Shown in pieces: positions 1 to 7,050 of a DNA stretch of 9,198 nt. The DNA is taken from contig JBAVQS010000279.1 in assembly GCA_049694275.1 (NCBI GenBank), positions 1 to 9,198 on the forward strand. The letters are read 5' to 3'. The DNA comes from JBAVQS01 sp049694275 (GTDB taxonomy: Bacteria > Chloroflexota > Anaerolineae > UBA4142 > SHND01). Both the position numbers and the translations under genes were made by a program. Below the pieces are notes generated by a model. It did not search any database, was not told the DNA's origin, and saw nothing but the letters and a program-made list of their open reading frames with translations. Within the stretch, counting starts at the first letter, position 1. Each line of letters starts with the position of its first letter.

Positions 1-675
1 CAGCCCAATACCAATGCAACGAACATGACGATCCAAGCCGCGCAGCGCCAGGTCATCGCCGGGGATCTCGTCCTCGTCCCCGTGTGGCTCATCAAAGCGA
101 ATAATGTCGCCAACATGAACCTGCAAATCACCTATGATGCAAAGGTCGTCAAACCCGAAGGGACGTTGAATAAGGGTGATTTGTTGGACAACGCGTTGTT
201 CAACGTCAACCCGAATCCATCCGGAAATATTCTCGGCGGTTTCGCGCAGACCAGTGGAATATCCGGCACCGGGACGGTTTTGAATATTCCATTTCGCGCG
301 ATTGGCAAGCCGGGCGATCATACGCCGCTGAACGTCACCGTGACAACCATCAATGATCCGGGCGGCAGCAAACTCGACATTGATCGAATCTCCGGCGAGA
401 TTTGGATTTATGATAAGGACGGCAAACTTACCGGCGCGCCGCCAACAACAAACGCGCCACCGACCAGTAACGGACTGCCAGAGCCGCCCGCACCGCCCAA
501 TATGGTGCAGGGCGATTGCGATGGCGATGGGCATGTCACGGAATTGGATGCGCTGTGTGCGCTGGAAATGTCCACGGGGATTCGGGCGTCGCGCCCGCTG
601 CTAGACATGGACGGCGACGGGAATGTGACTTCGCGCGATGCGGTGATCATTTTGCAAAAAGCAGTCGGACAGTAA
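1..675 (+). CDS. Cohesin-dockerin protein, 5' end outside the window
   Basis: The frame is open from base 1, so the start and any signal peptide lie upstream; the ATG at 25 is probably internal. Counting from that Met, residues 1-130 read as a cohesin beta-sandwich (VPVWLIKANNVANMNLQI, GDLLDNALF, GFAQTSGISGTGTVL, TTINDPGGS, ISGEIWIYD). A Pro/Thr/Asn linker follows (about 131-162), then a complete dockerin (163-216). The dockerin has two calcium loops, DCDGDGHVTELD (164-175) and DMDGDGNVTSRD (194-205), each with Asp at positions 1, 3, 5 and 12. The only cysteines in the visible part, C165 and C178, both lie in the first dockerin half. Cohesins bind dockerins; having both on one chain suggests an adaptor or self-assembling unit, which is inference. 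The next gene starts 12 bases downstream and carries the same two modules, so the pair looks like an operon of paralogues. No enzymatic domain is visible. Confidence 0.9.
   Translation, partial: QPNTNATNMTIQAAQRQVIAGDLVLVPVWLIKANNVANMNLQITYDAKVVKPEGTLNKGDLLDNALFNVNPNPSGNILGGFAQTSGISGTGTVLNIPFRAIGKPGDHTPLNVTVTTINDPGGSKLDIDRISGEIWIYDKDGKLTGAPPTTNAPPTSNGLPEPPAPPNMVQGDCDGDGHVTELDALCALEMSTGIRASRPLLDMDGDGNVTSRDAVIILQKAVGQ
511..672 (+). repeat. Dockerin-coding repeat, copy 1
   Basis: Codes for the dockerin of the first gene. It shares a continuous identical stretch of about 28 bases (over the DALCALEMS codons, about 546-573) with copy 2 at 2692-2853, plus shorter identities over DAVIILQ. The conservation at both protein and DNA level supports duplication within this locus. 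Confidence 0.7.
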
Positions 676-676
676 A

Positions 677-681
677 GGGAG
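677..681 (+). promoter_or_regulatory. Ribosome binding site of the 722-aa cohesin gene
   Basis: GGGAG lies six bases before the ATG at 688 and directly after the TAA of the preceding gene. It fixes the start and supports co-translation of the two cohesin-dockerin genes from one mRNA. Confidence 0.7.
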
Positions 682-687
682 AAACCC

Positions 688-2856
688 ATGAAACGAAATT
701 CCACCAGGCAAATATTAGTTCCTGCCGCGACATTCCTCCTGTTGATGCTCCTGGCCCTGGGCACAGGGACGAGCCATGCACAAGAGGCATCAATCCGGAG
801 TTTGACTGCGCCGCGGTCCGCACCGGCCGGCCAGGTCGCCCTCAACTGCCAGGGATCGCTCGGCGGCTATCAATTGCAGATCGATCAAGCTCACTCTTCG
901 ATTGGGAGCAGCGAGGTGATCTGCAATTACACCGCGCAAGGCCAGGCGAACCCTCCGACGACTTCGGGTTTTGCCATCACCGTCGATTACTTTTGCCCGG
1001 CGGACGCGCAATCGGCCTGGCAGTCCAAGACCGGCGCAGCGCAACCGGCATGGGACCCGCAGAACAACCCGAACGGGCGCATCGGCCCACAAGGCGGCAA
1101 CTCGCTCTTGATCCGTGAGGACGGGGCCGTGAGCGGATTTGCGGGGAATTTTACCGTAACCGAAAAACTGTTCCTGTTCATTGATCCGCAGACGATCGCG
1201 ACCGTGGTGGTTCATACGGACGTCAAGCAAGCAACCCCGCCGGACCCCGGGGTGTTGAACCTGGATGCGAACGCGACGGCGCCGCTGGCGGGAACCATCG
1301 CCGGAGCGCACCATGCGCTGGTGAACGGGCTGAACTGTTCCGGCAGTTCCTCTCCCACCTCTGCTCCGGCTGCCGTGGGTGGCAACCCCTCGCAAACCGC
1401 GTCGTGCTCCCCGGTGCTGGAGACACTCACGGTTTCCTCTCATGCGCCGACGCCGTACTCGTCCAAGACGGTTCTGGCGAATGGGCAAAATTACACGGTC
1501 GTCGTGTCGGGTATCGTGAGCCTGTATCCCAACGCCAACACCGGCTATGATGCGCTGTACGATTATCGCACGCCGAACAATCCCATCCTCTTTCAGAATG
1601 GCGACTCGCTGGTCTATTTGAATGACCAGCCGCTGGCGTATTGGATCAACCTGACCGGCGGCAGCACCGCCTACCGCGACGATCACACTTATAGCGCGAG
1701 CATTCCGGGGACCGGGCAGCCGCTGGCGTACCACTTTCACGAAGGCGGATCGTATGATGACAATTCCGGCGATCTGACCATCCAGCTCTGCCCTGGAGGG
1801 AACGCGCCCACCGGGATGGTGCTTGAAGCGCCGCGCCGCCTCGCGCTGCCGGGCGCTACCTTATTGATTCCCGTTTGGCTCAAGAATGCGGCGAACGTTG
1901 CCAACCTGAATTTTGACCTGGGATACGACTCGAAAGTGATTCAGGTCCAAGGCACGCCGGTCAAGGGCGACCTGCTCGACAATGCGCTCTTTTCCGTGAA
2001 TGCATCAACGGCGGGGCTGATGCGGGTCGGCTTTGCACAGACCAACGGTTTGTCCGGCAGCGGTACCGTGCTGAATGTTCAAGTTCGTATTACCGGCAAA
2101 CCCGGCGACAAAACGCCGCTGGCGCTCCGCGTGACAACGATCAACGACCCCAGCGGCTCGGTGCTGAACGTTATGCAGATTTCGGGCGAGATTGACGTCA
2201 CAAATCCCGATGGCACGCTGCCCGGCGGCGGAGGCGGCTCTTGCCAACAGCAACTGGAGACGCTCACCGTCTCTTCCAGGACGGCTGCCACCGTCACATC
2301 GAAGACGGTCCTGGCCGCGGGGCAGCCGTATACGGTCATTGCCTCGGGCGTGGTCGGGCTATTTCCCAACACCAATACCGGCTTTGATGCCCTTTACGAC
2401 TACCGCAAGCCGGGACAGGAAGGGCGGGTGACCGTGGATGCGCCGGAGAACAATTCGATGTTGGTTGTCAATGGACAGTGGCTTGCGGATTTGATTACGG
2501 CGTCGGGCGGCAGCATCGCTTACCGTAGCGACCATACGTATGCCGCCACGCTAGCGGGTAACGGCCAACCGCTGACGGCGAAATTCTCCGATTGGGGGAG
2601 TTACGATGACAACGCCGGCGCGCTGAATATCAAGCTGTGCGCGGGCGGCAGTGGCAATAATGGCGGAGGCAAAGGAGCGGCCATTCCGCGCGGCGATTGT
2701 GACGGCGATTTAAAGCTGACGGAGCTGGATGCGCTGTGTGCGCTGGAAATGTCGGTGGAGCTACGCCCCGTACAGCTCATCATGGACATGGACGGAGATG
2801 GCCGTGTCACTTCCCGTGATGCGGTGATCATTCTGCAGAGCGCGGTCGGCAAGTGA
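688..2856 (+). CDS. Secreted cohesin-dockerin protein with two lectin-like repeats
   Basis: A 722-aa secreted protein. Residues 1-32 form a signal peptide (basic KR start, hydrophobic core LVPAATFLLLMLLALG, likely cleavage after SHAQ). Residues 33-215 are a module I do not recognise, with C54, C79 and C103; a Ser/Pro/Ala linker follows. Repeat A (about 240-371) and repeat B (about 519-653) share LETLTVSS, SKTVLA, DALYDYR, AYR.DHTY and GSYDDN. Their ends resemble the last strands of PA-IL (LecA)-like galactose-binding sandwiches. A cohesin (376-505), closely similar to the one in the preceding gene, sits between them. The C-terminal dockerin (669-722) has a degenerate first loop DCDGDLKLTELD (Leu for the usual Gly at position 6) and a canonical second loop DMDGDGRVTSRD (700-711). 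It probably acts outside the cell as a carbohydrate-binding adaptor; this role is inferred. No catalytic domain is seen. Confidence 0.92.
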   Translation: MKRNSTRQILVPAATFLLLMLLALGTGTSHAQEASIRSLTAPRSAPAGQVALNCQGSLGGYQLQIDQAHSSIGSSEVICNYTAQGQANPPTTSGFAITVDYFCPADAQSAWQSKTGAAQPAWDPQNNPNGRIGPQGGNSLLIREDGAVSGFAGNFTVTEKLFLFIDPQTIATVVVHTDVKQATPPDPGVLNLDANATAPLAGTIAGAHHALVNGLNCSGSSSPTSAPAAVGGNPSQTASCSPVLETLTVSSHAPTPYSSKTVLANGQNYTVVVSGIVSLYPNANTGYDALYDYRTPNNPILFQNGDSLVYLNDQPLAYWINLTGGSTAYRDDHTYSASIPGTGQPLAYHFHEGGSYDDNSGDLTIQLCPGGNAPTGMVLEAPRRLALPGATLLIPVWLKNAANVANLNFDLGYDSKVIQVQGTPVKGDLLDNALFSVNASTAGLMRVGFAQTNGLSGSGTVLNVQVRITGKPGDKTPLALRVTTINDPSGSVLNVMQISGEIDVTNPDGTLPGGGGGSCQQQLETLTVSSRTAATVTSKTVLAAGQPYTVIASGVVGLFPNTNTGFDALYDYRKPGQEGRVTVDAPENNSMLVVNGQWLADLITASGGSIAYRSDHTYAATLAGNGQPLTAKFSDWGSYDDNAGALNIKLCAGGSGNNGGGKGAAIPRGDCDGDLKLTELDALCALEMSVELRPVQLIMDMDGDGRVTSRDAVIILQSAVGK
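1405..1800 (+). repeat. Lectin-like protein repeat A (coding)
   Basis: First copy of the roughly 130-residue module inside the 722-aa protein. It aligns with repeat B from LETLTVSS through DALYDYR, with 35 identical residues among the first 51, and ends with GSYDDNSGDLTIQL. A Cys at each end (C240 and C368) brackets the module. At DNA level the two copies have diverged, so this is an old internal duplication. Confidence 0.8.
2242..2646 (+). repeat. Lectin-like protein repeat B (coding)
   Basis: Second copy of the module, four residues longer than copy A in the segment after DALYDYR. It shares LETLTVSS, SKTVLA, DALYDYR, YR.DHTY and GSYDDN with copy A and is likewise bracketed by a Cys pair (C519 and C651). 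Confidence 0.8.
2692..2853 (+). repeat. Dockerin-coding repeat, copy 2
   Basis: Codes for the dockerin of the 722-aa protein, paired with copy 1 at 511-672. The first calcium loop differs between copies (GHV in copy 1, LKL here) while the second loop and both helices are nearly the same. Confidence 0.7.
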
Positions 2857-2862
2857 CGACGA

Positions 2863-2907
2863 ATGAGTCAGGATGAAGGAAAAAGGGCAAAGAATGAAGG
2901 ATATAAG
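2863..2907 (+). repeat. Purine-rich stretch with repeated ATGAAGGA
   Basis: The intergenic stretch before the anchored cohesin gene is strongly purine-rich on this strand. ATGAAGGA occurs twice, at 2873 and 2894, with related ATGA words around it. It also contains two in-frame ATG codons that could be mistaken for the gene start. It looks like low-complexity spacer rather than coding sequence. Confidence 0.4.
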
Positions 2908-2926
2908 GTCGAGGACGATTGGGGGA

Positions 2927-2931
2927 GGAGG
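2927..2931 (+). promoter_or_regulatory. Ribosome binding site that fixes the anchored-cohesin start
   Basis: GGAGG sits seven bases before the ATG at 2939, inside a GGGGGAGGAGG run. The upstream in-frame ATGs at 2873 and 2894 have no comparable site, and starting at 2939 puts a normal signal peptide at the N-terminus. Confidence 0.7.
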
Positions 2932-2938
2932 CAAGGCC

Positions 2939-3901
2939 ATGTTACCAGGATATAGACTACTCCGCGGCTCGATTTTCTTGGTCTCGCTTATCTTGCTGTT
3001 GACGAGCGCCGCCGCCGCGGCAACCGTCACGGTGAGTGCGGGGTCCGTGCAAGCCCAGAGCGGCGACACCGTCGAGGTTCCCATTCAGCTCGCCGGCGCG
3101 CCTGGGCTTGGCGCACTCCACCTGGAATTGAGTTATGACGCCAGTGTATTGGGCGCTGTGGATGTCAGCCGCGGCGATCTGGCCGGCGCCAATGCGCTGC
3201 TGGACTGGAGCGCCAAGCAACCCGGGCGGTTGATCATTGGCATCGTCTCACTCGATGGAATCAAGGGGGACGGCACGGTGGCAAAGGTGCGCTTTAAAGT
3301 GCTCGGCGAAGCGGGCAAGAGCACCGACCTGAAATTCCAAAATAACCAGGCATGGGAGCGTGAATCACATGCCGAAGTGTTGGTCAACTCGCAGCCCGGC
3401 AAAGTGACCGTCGCCGCGGGCTTGCCGGCGTGGCTCATTCCCGCGGCAATCGCAATCGCCGCCGTGCTGATTCTGCTCGCATTGCTGTTCTTTATCTTGC
3501 GTCGCCGGCGCAAAACCGCGCCACAGCCCGCCTATGGGACGGGCGCGGCAGCGTTCCCGCCGCCCACGTCCTACGCGGCGCCTCTCCCGGCCACACCGGC
3601 GGCGCCTCTCGGCAGTTTGCCCGGCCGGGCCGCTCCCCCGCGGCCGATGGATTTACCCGAACTGCCCGGGCGAACAACCGGCGGCGCAACCGATGCCAGG
3701 CCCTTTCAACACGCCGAAGACGAGTATTTAAAACTCAAGGGAGCGCTTTCCATCGGACGCATCACGCAGGAGCAATATGAGGCGAAATTACGCGAGTTGA
3801 TGGTACAAGACGGACAAGGGCGATACTGGATGATTGGCCGAGACAACGGCAAGTGGTACGTTCACAACGGACAGGCCTGGGTCGAGGCGCAACCCTACTA
3901 A
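2939..3901 (+). CDS. Membrane-anchored cohesin with cytosolic SHOCT-like tail
   Basis: A 320-aa protein when started at the ATG with the GGAGG site; an in-frame start at 2873 would add 22 unlikely residues. Residues 1-28 are a signal peptide ending in a run of Ala. Residues 29-159 form a cohesin-like sandwich (SAGSVQAQSGDTVEVPIQL, LGALHLELSYDASVL, RGDLAGANALLDW, GDGTVAKVRFKVLG), more divergent than the two upstream. A single TM helix (about 165-187, IPAAIAIAAVLILLALLFFI) is followed by RRRRK, so the cohesin faces out and the tail is cytosolic. A Pro/Ala-rich linker (193-258) leads to a SHOCT-like helical segment (about 261-291, YLKLKGALSIGRITQEQYE). The last part is a Trp-rich end (RYWMIG, KWYVHNGQAW). 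By analogy with anchoring scaffoldins it could hold dockerin proteins, such as the two upstream products, on the cell surface; this is inference. Confidence 0.88.
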   Translation: MLPGYRLLRGSIFLVSLILLLTSAAAAATVTVSAGSVQAQSGDTVEVPIQLAGAPGLGALHLELSYDASVLGAVDVSRGDLAGANALLDWSAKQPGRLIIGIVSLDGIKGDGTVAKVRFKVLGEAGKSTDLKFQNNQAWERESHAEVLVNSQPGKVTVAAGLPAWLIPAAIAIAAVLILLALLFFILRRRRKTAPQPAYGTGAAAFPPPTSYAAPLPATPAAPLGSLPGRAAPPRPMDLPELPGRTTGGATDARPFQHAEDEYLKLKGALSIGRITQEQYEAKLRELMVQDGQGRYWMIGRDNGKWYVHNGQAWVEAQPY

Positions 3902-3915
3902 AGGAGCCGATAGCA

Positions 3916-3931
3916 CCGATCAAGTAATCGG
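3916..3931 (+). promoter_or_regulatory. Small hairpin just before the cyclase-ATPase start
   Basis: CCGAT and ATCGG pair around the loop CAAGTA, five bases before the ATG at 3937. The only Shine-Dalgarno-like sequence, AGGAG at 3902-3906, is 30 bases from the ATG. If the hairpin forms, the effective spacing drops to about 14. Its function is not shown by the sequence. Confidence 0.3.
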
Positions 3932-3936
3932 CACAT

Positions 3937-6900
3937 ATGTTCACCTTCCTCTTCACCGATGTAGAACGCTCGACCGAGCTGTGGCAAGAATATCCGCACC
4001 GGATGGCCGAGATCCTCTCGCGCCACGATGCTTTGTTAAACAGCGCGGTCGAGCGATCGGGCGGACGCATTGTCAAGAACACGGGGGATGGCGTCTTTGC
4101 CGTGTTCGAGGGCGGCGCGCCGCTGGCGTGTGCAATCGAAATTCAGAGGCTGTGCGCAGAGCAGAACTGGGGCGAGATCGGTGAGCTGCGGGTACGCATC
4201 GCGCTGCACCAGGGCGAGGCCAGCCGGCGCGAGCAGGACTATTTCGGCCTTGAGGTCACCCGGACGGCGAGGCTGATCAACGCATGCTGGGGCGGGCAAA
4301 TCCTGTTGACCGCCGCGCTGGCGAACGCGACACTGCCGAATAAAGCCATCCTACTGGACCTCGGCACGCATATCCTGAAGGACCTGCACGAGCCACTTCA
4401 CATTTATCAGTTGGATCATCCCAGCCTATCGCGTCGCGAATGGCCTCCGCTACGTACCCTCTCTGCTCGCCCCAACAACCTGCCTCCTCAATCGACGCCC
4501 TTTATCGGGCGAGAAGAGGAACTGGCCGAGATTGTCGAACTGATTGGCAAGCCTACCTGCCGCCTACTCACACTCGTCGGCATCGGCGGAATCGGCAAGA
4601 CACGCCTCGGCCTTCAGGCGGCGGCAGCACAGTTAGAGACCTTTCAGGACGGGGTATATTTCGTTCCGCTAGCGCCACTCACGACCAGCGATTTTATCAT
4701 CCCCGCAATTGCCGAGAGCGCGAGTTTTTCCTTTTACGGGCGCGAAGAGCCCAAAAAGCAGCTGCTCAGCTATATGCGGGAAAAGCGCATGCTTCTGCTC
4801 CTCGACAATATGGAGCATCTGCTGGCAGGCAGCAAGCTCATCGGCGAGATTCTGGCCCGCGCGCCCCGGGTCAAGATTCTCGTCACCTCGCGGCAGCGGC
4901 TCGGCCTGCCGGGTGAGCATGTAATTGAATTGCGCGGGCTGACCTTTCCCAAGGGCGAGCCGGCAACGGCAGGGCTCGAGAGCTACAGCGCCGTGCAATT
5001 ATTTCTCCAGATCGCTCGCAGCGGCGTTGTCGATTTGCAATTGAACGAGCGCGATCTCCCTTACATGGCGCGGATTTGCCAGTTGATAGAGGGTATGCCC
5101 TTGGGGATCGAACTGGCGGCGGCATGGACCCGGACATTTACCTGTCAGCAGATCGCCGAAGCCATCGGGCGAAATCTGGATTTTCTGGCGCAATCTCCAG
5201 GAACGAAATCCGAGCGCCGCCACAGCGTTCGCGCCGTTTTCGGCTATTTATGGGACCTCTTTTCGCCAGATGAGCGCCGTGTAGCCCGCCAACTCGCCGT
5301 TTTCAGAGGCGGTTTTCAGGCGGAAGCTGCGCAATCCATCGCGGGAGCGTCCCTGTTCTTTTTGTCGGCGCTCGTGGACCGAGCCTTTCTGTCGCGGTCA
5401 GCCAACGGTCGCTTTGCGCTGCACGAACTGCTGCGGCAGTATGCCGAAGAAAAGTTGGGCGAGTCCTCCTCCGAATCGAGCGAAACCAACGACCGGCATG
5501 CGTCTTTTTATGCGGCGTGGATGGAGCAACACAATCTGGTGCTCAAGAGCCAGGACGAGCGGGCCGCGCTAGAAGAGATTGACGCCGAGATTCAGAATGT
5601 GCGTGAGGCATGGCAGTGGGCGACAAACCACGCGCGGGGCGCCGAAATCGGGCAGTGCCTGGAAAGCCTGGCGCGGTTTTATGAAGTCCGCGGGCTGTAC
5701 CAGCAAAGCGAAAATGCGCTGCGGCGAGCGATCGGCGCGCTGGAAACCACTGCGCAATTTCCAGAAGTACGGGCGCGCTGCCAAACCGCGCTGGCCAAGT
5801 TGCTCTGGCTCAAGGGCGCGTTCAACGAGATGCTCCCTCCTCTGCAAGCAGCACAGGAAACCTGGACACAACTGGGCGATACGCGCGGGCTGACCCATAC
5901 GCTTGCCGAGATCGGAGATGCATATCTGGAACTGGGCGACTATCCCCGCGCGCTCGAGATTTATCCCAGGGCGTTGGATATGGCAAGGCAGATCGGCGAC
6001 CGACATTTATACGGCGATGTAATCGGCCATCTCGGCATCCTTTACGAGGATACGCTGGATTACCCACGCGCATTGGAATGTCTCGAAGAATGCGTTCAGA
6101 TCGAGCGCGAGTACGGCGACCGACATGAGCTTTTGCGAGCGCTGGGCAACATCGGATTTATCTACCTTGAACAGAACAGGCTTGAGCGCGCATTCGAGCG
6201 GCTCTACGAGTGCTTTGAAGTTGCGCACGAAGTCGGCGACCGCTATTTTATGGGCAAGGCGGCGCGCGAGATGGGTCGCACCTATAGCCGGCGCGGCGAG
6301 CACGAGCGAGCGCTTGCCGGGTATGCCTATCAACTGCAATCGGCGCTCGAGATCGATAACCCTCGCGATCTAGCCGTGGTGTTGGGCTATATTGCCAATA
6401 CGCTCTACGCGGTGGGGGATCCCGTCCGAGCCGCCCAGGTGAGCGCGTTGGCTATCAGGCAGGAACGCAAGTTAAACCTGACCTACTTTCTTTGCGAGTC
6501 CCTCTATTATGCCGCACTTATGCAGGTCGAGCAGGGACATTGGAACGCGGCGGAGCAGCTGAATCAGGATGCAGTGGAACTGGCGGCGCGACCCGGGGGA
6601 CGAAAAGATATTGCTCTCAGGGCGCGGCTACTGGACATCCGGTTACAACTCGCATCCCATATAGGAAATGCGGCAACGCTCATTCGCAAGGGCGAAGAAT
6701 TGCTTACCGTCGCACGGGACGACGCGGAACGTGCACTGATCGAGCATGAGTTGTGGCTACTGGAACCAACCAACGACCAGCGCCGCCGGCGAGCGGCAGC
6801 GCTCTATGCCAGCCTTTACGAGCAAACTCCAACGGCAGACTACAAGCGACGTTACCAGGAGCTAACCGGCGAACGCCTGCCCGACCCGGCGCACCTTCCC

Positions 6901-6984
6901 TTACTGCCCGAGGCGGTGACCGACGCCGTGACCGATTTGAATGCCTTGCTCACACGGGCTGAAGCGACACCCTCAAGCACATAG
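3937..6984 (+). CDS. Cyclase-like / NB-ARC-type ATPase / TPR signalling protein
   Basis: A 1015-aa cytosolic protein of the STAND type. Residues 1-160 are a class III nucleotide cyclase domain with metal Asp D8 (FLFTDVERST) and D51 (NTGDGVFAVF), and adenine-type K47 and D101 (DYFG). The usual Asn of VNRAARL is Thr108, although Arg112 is kept. After the linker PPQSTPFIGREEE comes an NB-ARC/AfsR-like ATPase: Walker A GIGGIGKT (215-222), Walker B LLLLDNMEH with D290, sensor-1-like TSR (R319), and GMPLGIELAAAW (386-397). A winged helix (about 431-507, ending LHELLRQYAEEKL) and TPRs (about 540-880) follow. No C-terminal HTH is seen. Such proteins are signal-sensing switches, with TPRs sensing or holding partners. 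An in-frame TAA at 3925 rules out an ATG further upstream; no good ribosome site is present. It lies 35 bases after the anchored cohesin gene. Confidence 0.92.
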   Translation: MFTFLFTDVERSTELWQEYPHRMAEILSRHDALLNSAVERSGGRIVKNTGDGVFAVFEGGAPLACAIEIQRLCAEQNWGEIGELRVRIALHQGEASRREQDYFGLEVTRTARLINACWGGQILLTAALANATLPNKAILLDLGTHILKDLHEPLHIYQLDHPSLSRREWPPLRTLSARPNNLPPQSTPFIGREEELAEIVELIGKPTCRLLTLVGIGGIGKTRLGLQAAAAQLETFQDGVYFVPLAPLTTSDFIIPAIAESASFSFYGREEPKKQLLSYMREKRMLLLLDNMEHLLAGSKLIGEILARAPRVKILVTSRQRLGLPGEHVIELRGLTFPKGEPATAGLESYSAVQLFLQIARSGVVDLQLNERDLPYMARICQLIEGMPLGIELAAAWTRTFTCQQIAEAIGRNLDFLAQSPGTKSERRHSVRAVFGYLWDLFSPDERRVARQLAVFRGGFQAEAAQSIAGASLFFLSALVDRAFLSRSANGRFALHELLRQYAEEKLGESSSESSETNDRHASFYAAWMEQHNLVLKSQDERAALEEIDAEIQNVREAWQWATNHARGAEIGQCLESLARFYEVRGLYQQSENALRRAIGALETTAQFPEVRARCQTALAKLLWLKGAFNEMLPPLQAAQETWTQLGDTRGLTHTLAEIGDAYLELGDYPRALEIYPRALDMARQIGDRHLYGDVIGHLGILYEDTLDYPRALECLEECVQIEREYGDRHELLRALGNIGFIYLEQNRLERAFERLYECFEVAHEVGDRYFMGKAAREMGRTYSRRGEHERALAGYAYQLQSALEIDNPRDLAVVLGYIANTLYAVGDPVRAAQVSALAIRQERKLNLTYFLCESLYYAALMQVEQGHWNAAEQLNQDAVELAARPGGRKDIALRARLLDIRLQLASHIGNAATLIRKGEELLTVARDDAERALIEHELWLLEPTNDQRRRRAAALYASLYEQTPTADYKRRYQELTGERLPDPAHLPLLPEAVTDAVTDLNALLTRAEATPSST
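5874..6240 (+). repeat. TPR-coding repeats with a 120-base period
   Basis: The words GGGCGAT (5874) and CGGCGAC (5994, 6114, 6234) recur exactly 120 bases apart, coding GDT or GDR at the same place in successive 40-residue units. This is the longer TPR class (40 residues, as in MalT/Rapsyn-type repeats) rather than the canonical 34. Surrounding bases have diverged. Confidence 0.7.
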
Positions 6985-6999
6985 CGCGGAATGCGGCTA

Positions 7000-7028
7000 T
7001 AGACAGTTTCTAATGACGGAGCGATAAT
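7000..7028 (+). promoter_or_regulatory. Sigma-70-like promoter
   Basis: TAGACA (7000-7005, five of six to TTGACA) is separated by 17 bases from GATAAT (7023-7028, five of six to TATAAT). Transcription would begin near 7035, just before the GGAGG at 7040-7044. It lies right after the stop of the cyclase-ATPase gene and would drive the 25-codon frame and the TPR gene separately from it. Based on consensus match only. Confidence 0.5.
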
Positions 7029-7039
7029 GGGGGTCGTAC

Positions 7040-7044
7040 GGAGG
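7040..7044 (+). promoter_or_regulatory. Strong ribosome binding site of the 25-codon frame
   Basis: GGAGG is six bases before the ATG at 7051. It is one of the best Shine-Dalgarno matches in the window, yet the frame it serves closes after only 25 codons. Confidence 0.6.
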
Positions 7045-7050
7045 ATGTGT

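Noticed and set aside
790..1740. A 316-codon minus-strand open frame opposite the 722-aa cohesin gene.
   Set aside because: Arg/Val-rich composition with no domain, fully antisense to a gene with signal peptide, cohesin and dockerin.
2902..2907. TATAAG as a -10 box for the anchored cohesin gene.
   Set aside because: No -35-like hexamer lies at a suitable distance, and the region is purine-rich low-complexity sequence.
1..3901. A classic cellulosome gene cluster.
   Set aside because: Cohesins and dockerins are present but no glycoside hydrolase, cellulose-binding module of a known type or SLH domain is seen.
3834..4184. An overlapping frame that reads VIGTYV just before the cyclase start, suggesting a frameshifted longer N-terminus.
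   Set aside because: Homologous proteins often begin close to the TFLFTD motif, as here, and the reading from ATG 3937 is complete; the resemblance to GTV is too short to prove a frameshift.
6981..7000. Hairpin ATAGC...GCTAT over the stop of the cyclase-ATPase gene, as a terminator.
   Set aside because: The stem has a bulge and no T-run follows; it also abuts a probable promoter. Too weak to call.
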